From: Anisus vortex
Lineage: Eukaryota > Mollusca > Gastropoda > Planorbidae
Assembly: GCA_949126835.1 (NCBI GenBank)
Contig: CASBPS010000116.1
Coordinates: 1,054,001 to 1,118,000, forward strand
Direction of reading: 5' to 3'
DNA: 64,000 nucleotides
The notes under the pieces were generated by a model. It worked only from the letters and a program-made list of their open reading frames with translations, searched no databases and was not told the origin of the DNA. This document shows, piece by piece, positions 59,852-64,000 of the stretch. The number at the start of each line of letters is the position of its first letter. Position 1 is the stretch's first letter. The position numbers and the translations under genes are program-made.

Positions 59852-61804
59852 CAGCGATGGCGAACCTATGCCACGCGTGCCACAGCTGGCACGCAGAGCC
59901 ATTTCGGTGGGCACGCCAGCATTTACCAAAAATGGAACAGCTTATGGCCACACCGCTTGGTATGGGATCGTCAATTTTTTAATAATTTTCCAAACAAGGA
60001 TACAATTATGCAACGAATCTCTGAGATACCACTTAGCAGAAATACTTTTAAAGATCGAGTCTTGCAAGTGATGTTAGCAGATCGCTTCTGACTTACAAAA
60101 GGGTGCCTGCTACTCCATGTGCTTGGGTGAAAGCACAGAGTTAAATAATCATACAAGGCATGCGGTAATTTTGCGTTTTGCAGTTGGCAGAAGAGCTTGT
60201 GAAATTGTTATCTTTGCCTGAAAGAACACAAGGGATAGATATCCACAATGCTATTATGGAAGCTTTGTGGCACAAGATATAAAACCAGAAAAAGTTGTTT
60301 CAGTCACTATTGACGGAGCACCTTGCATGATGGGAGACGCATCTGGTTTCATACAGTTCTTTGTTAAAGAAGCAAAACACGCAGTCGTTCAGTTTCACTG
60401 TATTATACACCAAGAAGCTCTTTGTGCCAGGGATAGCAGCAAGAAATGAGATGATATCATCAAAGATGTCACAAAAATGGTCAATTACATCATGGCTCGT
60501 GCTCTTAATTGTCGACAGTTTCACACACTTCTTGATAGGATCAATGCGAAGTATAATAATTCACTCATAAATAATAATGTCAGGTGGCTGAACAGAGGAT
60601 GAATATTAGAAAGATTTGTAGCATGCTTGGATGAGATTAGGCTGTTTATGAGGGACAGGATTGTCCACAGCTCTCTGTTATATAGTATGGTTAATTACCA
60701 ACCTCATGTTTTTTTAACAGATTTTACAGCACACTTCAATGAACTGAATATAAGAAACTGCAAGATTCAGGAAAAATAGCAGAAATAATGTTTTGTGATA
60801 TCAGGAAATTTAAAAGAAAACTGCAGGTTATTTTAAAGTGATCTACAAAGTGGGCAGCTGAAATATTTTTCAAATGTAAAAATACATTTACAAAATTCTA
60901 TAACATTTACCGACAATCCTACAAGCCATCTGGAAATCTACGAGGACTTTTCTAGCATTGTAGAAGCTGCAAAGTAGAATTTCAGTAATAGATTTCTACA
61001 GTTCCGTAAGATGGCGACACCCCTGTTTACTTACTTACCCAGATAAAGCCAAATTTGAAGAACTTGATCTTTCCTGCTTATTGTGGTTAGACTTAGGAAA
61101 TCTGAAAATGGAGTTCTAGGATGGAATAATAAATTATATTATCTGCGTAAAATACTTAAGAAGATAGATTGTGAGAGGATGGCTAAGGACAGCACAGTTG
61201 GTAGTCAAGTTGGTAGCTCTGATGATAAAATCCTTAAAGTGTGGGATTCTCTGCCAAATAATTTCAAGTCGATGAAAGAACTTGGGATTAGACTTCTTAC
61301 TTTGTTTGGGTCATCTTTTGCTTGTGGATCAGCTGTTTTCAACTTTAAATTATATCAAATCTGATACCAGAAACAGACTGACCATTGACCTGAGTGCTGC
61401 ACGTGTCGCTCTTAAAGTTACGGAGTATGAGCCAAGGCTGGACAAATTATCAGCATGCACAAAACAGCAAACATCACATTAACTATGCAAAATCATGCCA
61501 AATGCATACAGTTAACTGTAATAACTGTAATTGTGTAATTGTAATATATTAAGCTTATTCTTTTTTTCATATATTACAGTTCATGTTTTTTTTTTTAATA
61601 AAAGACTTATTCATTTAAAGATCTTTTAATTTGTTATTCTTTTTGGACAAAAGATGTCAATTAGTACGAACAACTGTATGAGCTTTTTTTAAAGTAAAAC
61701 CTTAGTATTTTGTTTTAATTGCTGTGTTGGCACGTTGAAAGAAAAAAGTTTTTTTCTTGTATTGCACTTTGGGCACGCGGCCTCAAAAAGGTTCGTTATC
61801 ACTG
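59852..61804 (+). mobile_element. hAT transposon, degenerate but with both ends
   Basis: Left end CAGCGATGGCGAACCT, right end (complement) CAGTGATAACGAACCT: 13 of 16 positions match. Flanks GTCTAGAG and GTCTAGTT (6 of 8). Just inside the left end lies a perfect inverted pair GCGTGCCA-CAGC-TGGCACGC (59876-59895). Contains transposase remains. Confidence 0.85.
60090..61480 (+). pseudogene. hAT transposase (GTF2IRD2/ZBED-like) remnant
   Basis: Pieces in order: CLGESTELNNHTRHAVILRF (60118-60180; the Asp of LDEST is Gly), VVSVTIDGAPCMMGDASGF, VQFHCIIHQEALCA (60390-60430), MVNYIMARALNCRQFHTLL, VRWLNRG then a stop, FVACLDEIRLFMRD; and the C-terminal dimerisation block LLLVDQLFSTLNYIKSDTRN, RLTIDLSAARVALKVTEYEP (61312-61440). 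Several frameshifts and stops; about 200 residues of the middle are unreadable. It once catalysed cut-and-paste movement and is now inactive. Confidence 0.85.
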
Positions 61805-63199
61805 GTCTAGTTTGCTTATCGTTCCTCTCCCCTACCAGAATAACGCCGTTAAGAGTCAGATTAAATGTAACATGAAATGTCCACACGTAGCTGTGTGTAC
61901 GTTTTTATTGACAAATATCAAGATGTATTGTGAACCTAAAAATTGATAGTGTACCAATATTTCCGGTCCTTTTCATTCATTTACTGAAAAACCATGTATG
62001 TGTACTGTGTTACTAGTTGCTCAGCGAGTAAGAAAAGATGTAAGGGAATACATTTTATTTCATTTCCACTTGCTACATAACAACAATATATTACAATGCT
62101 CAGATTAACATTAACTATAATAACACTTTCGTATCTAATATGGCAGAAAAAAAAGCATATCAGTACTCTTTCTTCCTGATTGGCACCTGGCATGTAATGG
62201 GTTATCTGAACAAACCATGAAAACTAGTTATTTAACATCATTTAAAACACTATGCTAATCTTATTGCAAGACTAGACTCAAACCGAGGAAAGGGGAGGAC
62301 GCAATCATCTTCAGTAAAGAAGGAGCGTTTGTAACTTATAAATATATCATGTAAGCGAACATCGAGTTAATGTAGTCCTGATTGTGTTTGTTAATAATAT
62401 ATATTTTGATAATGTCATTAACAACTGTACACTTATTCAAGATAAAAAACTTAAACTACTAAGTTCATTTACATATAGTCATCCACAGTAGTATATGTTT
62501 TGTTGAATGATAGCAGATATTTAGCAGCAGGCCGCATATTATCGATGATAAAATTCTGTCCCATCCTACTTTCTTATACTGTGAAATACGTCTAAACATA
62601 GTAACATTTCCAGTTTTTATATTTTTCTCTCGTCACAATAACTCACTAGACATGTTGGTCAATAGTGAAATAGTCGAATTCTTTATTTGTTGACATATCT
62701 AGTTAAACATTACTGCTGAATGAATTTAAAACAAATAGCTTAATTTTAACTATTAATTAGTAAATGGGAACTAATTAATTCAAATACGTTAATACCGCCC
62801 ACATTCGCTTCAACGCCCCCCCCCCCTCACCTTTGCCGTCCCAAGAAACCTCCCATACCACCTTACCACCCTCGTTGAGAATCTATTTTCTAAGAGTCTT
62901 CTACACGAGTCTTCAATTCATTCTACTTAAATCAAATGTTCACAACGGAAAGTTATCGCCCCGCATGGGGGCGGTGATAGTATCTTAGGGGGCGATGATG
63001 TTCACGGCAGTGGTGGGGAATGTTGACTTTTGAACTCATCTGCTCTCAATTTTTTTTTATTCTAAAAATTATATTTGTTAACATTTTAGAAACCGTAAGC
63101 TATGTCGGTTAAGAAACAAATATTTCCTTGACTGTTCTACAAGTGACTTGAGTTTTCTGTATAATTGTGCCGTAAAAGAAATTCAAAGCACTTATTTAT
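61805..63199 (+). repeat. Family R, copy D (third part)
   Basis: CGCCGTTAAGAGTCAGATTA, CAAATATCAAGATGTATTG, LINE-like relic (61990-62230: GTAAGAAAAGATGTAAGG, CATGTAATGGGTTATCTG), GGCCGCATATTATCG, CTAGACATGTTGGTCAATAG, a C-run at 62815-62826, TTGCCGTCCCAAGAAACC, CACAACGGAAAGTTATCGCC and GGGGCGGTGATAG. Confidence 0.75.
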
Positions 63200-63408
63200 G
63201 TAAAGTATAGTAACCGTCGGACCGAATGTATCATATTTAGCGAGTGAAGCAACGTTCACCAGTTTGTTTGTGTGGCCACGGCATTCGAGGTCATGTGTGG
63301 CAAGTACAATAACCAGCCGCCTTTACTTTACCCTAGTTAATGTCAGGCACCCTGGGTAGACTCGGGTCCCGGGTATAATTCCTGCCACTCGGTCACCATG
63401 ACCCATGT
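63200..63408 (-). mobile_element. SINE S1, nearly complete, abutting a minisatellite
   Basis: Minus strand: ATGGTGACCGAGTGGCAGGA (A box), decayed B box region, GGGTGCCTGACATTAAC, GTAAAGGCGGC, GGCCACACAAAC, GGTGAACGTTGC and GGTCCGACGGTTACTATAC. The SINE's 5' end lies directly against the 17-bp minisatellite array. Confidence 0.8.
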
Positions 63409-63410
63409 AT

Positions 63411-64000
63411 AAACTGTTTCAATATTTAGACTATTTCAATATTTAGACTATTTCAATATTTAAACTGTTTCAATATTTAGACTATTTCAATATTTAGACT
63501 GTTTTAATATTTAAACTGTTTCAATATTTAGACTGTTTCAATATTTAGACTGTTTCAATATTTAGACTGTTTCAATATTTAAACTGTTTCAATATTTAGA
63601 CTGTTTCAATATTTAGACTGTTTCAATATTTAGACCGTTTTAATATTTAAACTGTTTCAATATTTAGATTGTTTTAATATTTAGACTGTTTCAATATTTA
63701 AACTGTTTCAATATTTAGACTGTTTCAATATTTAAACTGTTTCAATATTTAGACTATTTCAATATTTAGACTATTTCAATATTTAGACTATTTTAATATT
63801 TAGGCTATTTCAATATTTAAACTGTTTCAATATTTAGACTATTTCAATATTTAGACTATTTCAATATTTAAACTGTTTCAATATTTAGACTATTTCAAGA
63901 TTTAGACTATTTTAATATTTAGACTATTTAAATATTTAGACTATTTCAATATTTAAACTGTTTCAATATTTAGACTATTTCAATATTTAAACTGTTTCAA
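63411..64000 (+). repeat. 17-bp minisatellite, array 2, runs off the window
   Basis: At least 34 copies of ACTATTTCAATATTTAG or ACTGTTTCAATATTTAA with point variants (TTTTAATATT, AGGCTATT, CAAGATTTAG). Same monomer as 41818-42207. Confidence 0.96.

Overview
This window looks like AT-rich, intron-era animal DNA made almost wholly of transposable elements and their debris. Gastropod or other mollusc origin is my best inference. It rests on tRNA-headed SINEs, CR1/L2-like, RTE-like and I/Nimbus-like LINEs, hAT transposons, ZNF862-like transposase relics, Helentron-type repeats and many AT or GGCT microsatellites. I see no intact host protein gene, no rRNA or functional tRNA gene, and no prokaryotic feature. 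Every recognisable coding stretch belongs to a mobile element and is broken.

Layout. 1-1690: a ZNF862-like (hAT) pseudogene on the minus strand, split by a SINE. 1691-4340: old interspersed repeats. 4341-16242: the main structure, seven head-to-tail copies (about 1.5-2.1 kb each) of a Helentron-like non-autonomous element. Each copy starts AAATCTC and ends in a nested hairpin followed by CTAG or CTTG. The copies carry expanding GGCT/GTAT microsatellites, paired TGACGTCA octamers and 19-bp minisatellites, one with an eight-monomer higher-order pattern. 16855-20628: a nearly intact CR1/L2-like LINE with four 62-bp repeats before its ORF and one nonsense codon inside the GVPQG motif. A tRNA SINE at 22378-22606 shares both its 3' tail and a 23-nt stretch of its 5' leader. 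24412-26523: a 2-kb element with about 150-bp inverted repeats and a core packed with the palindrome AGGCCT. 29633-34726: an I-like LINE (29806-34543) with an 11-bp target duplication, sitting inside a small hAT element, which sits inside a larger repeat.

A repeat that I call family R, with unit order kept at roughly 3.2-kb spacing, underlies about half of 23-64 kb. It is interrupted by the long-TIR element, the I-like LINE, two hAT elements, a possible solo LTR and two 17-bp minisatellite arrays. Other pieces: a jockey/CR1-like LINE (45745-47085), a hAT-type element with perfect 8-bp duplications (47727-49996), a degenerate hAT transposon with transposase remains (59852-61804), seven copies of one tRNA-derived SINE (S1) and several of another (S2).

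The genes do not form a pathway. The working logic is parasitic: LINE reverse transcriptases mobilise SINEs with matching tails, hAT transposases mobilise short TIR elements, and a rolling-circle type process probably built the tandem array. All family names are from reading motifs, with no database search.
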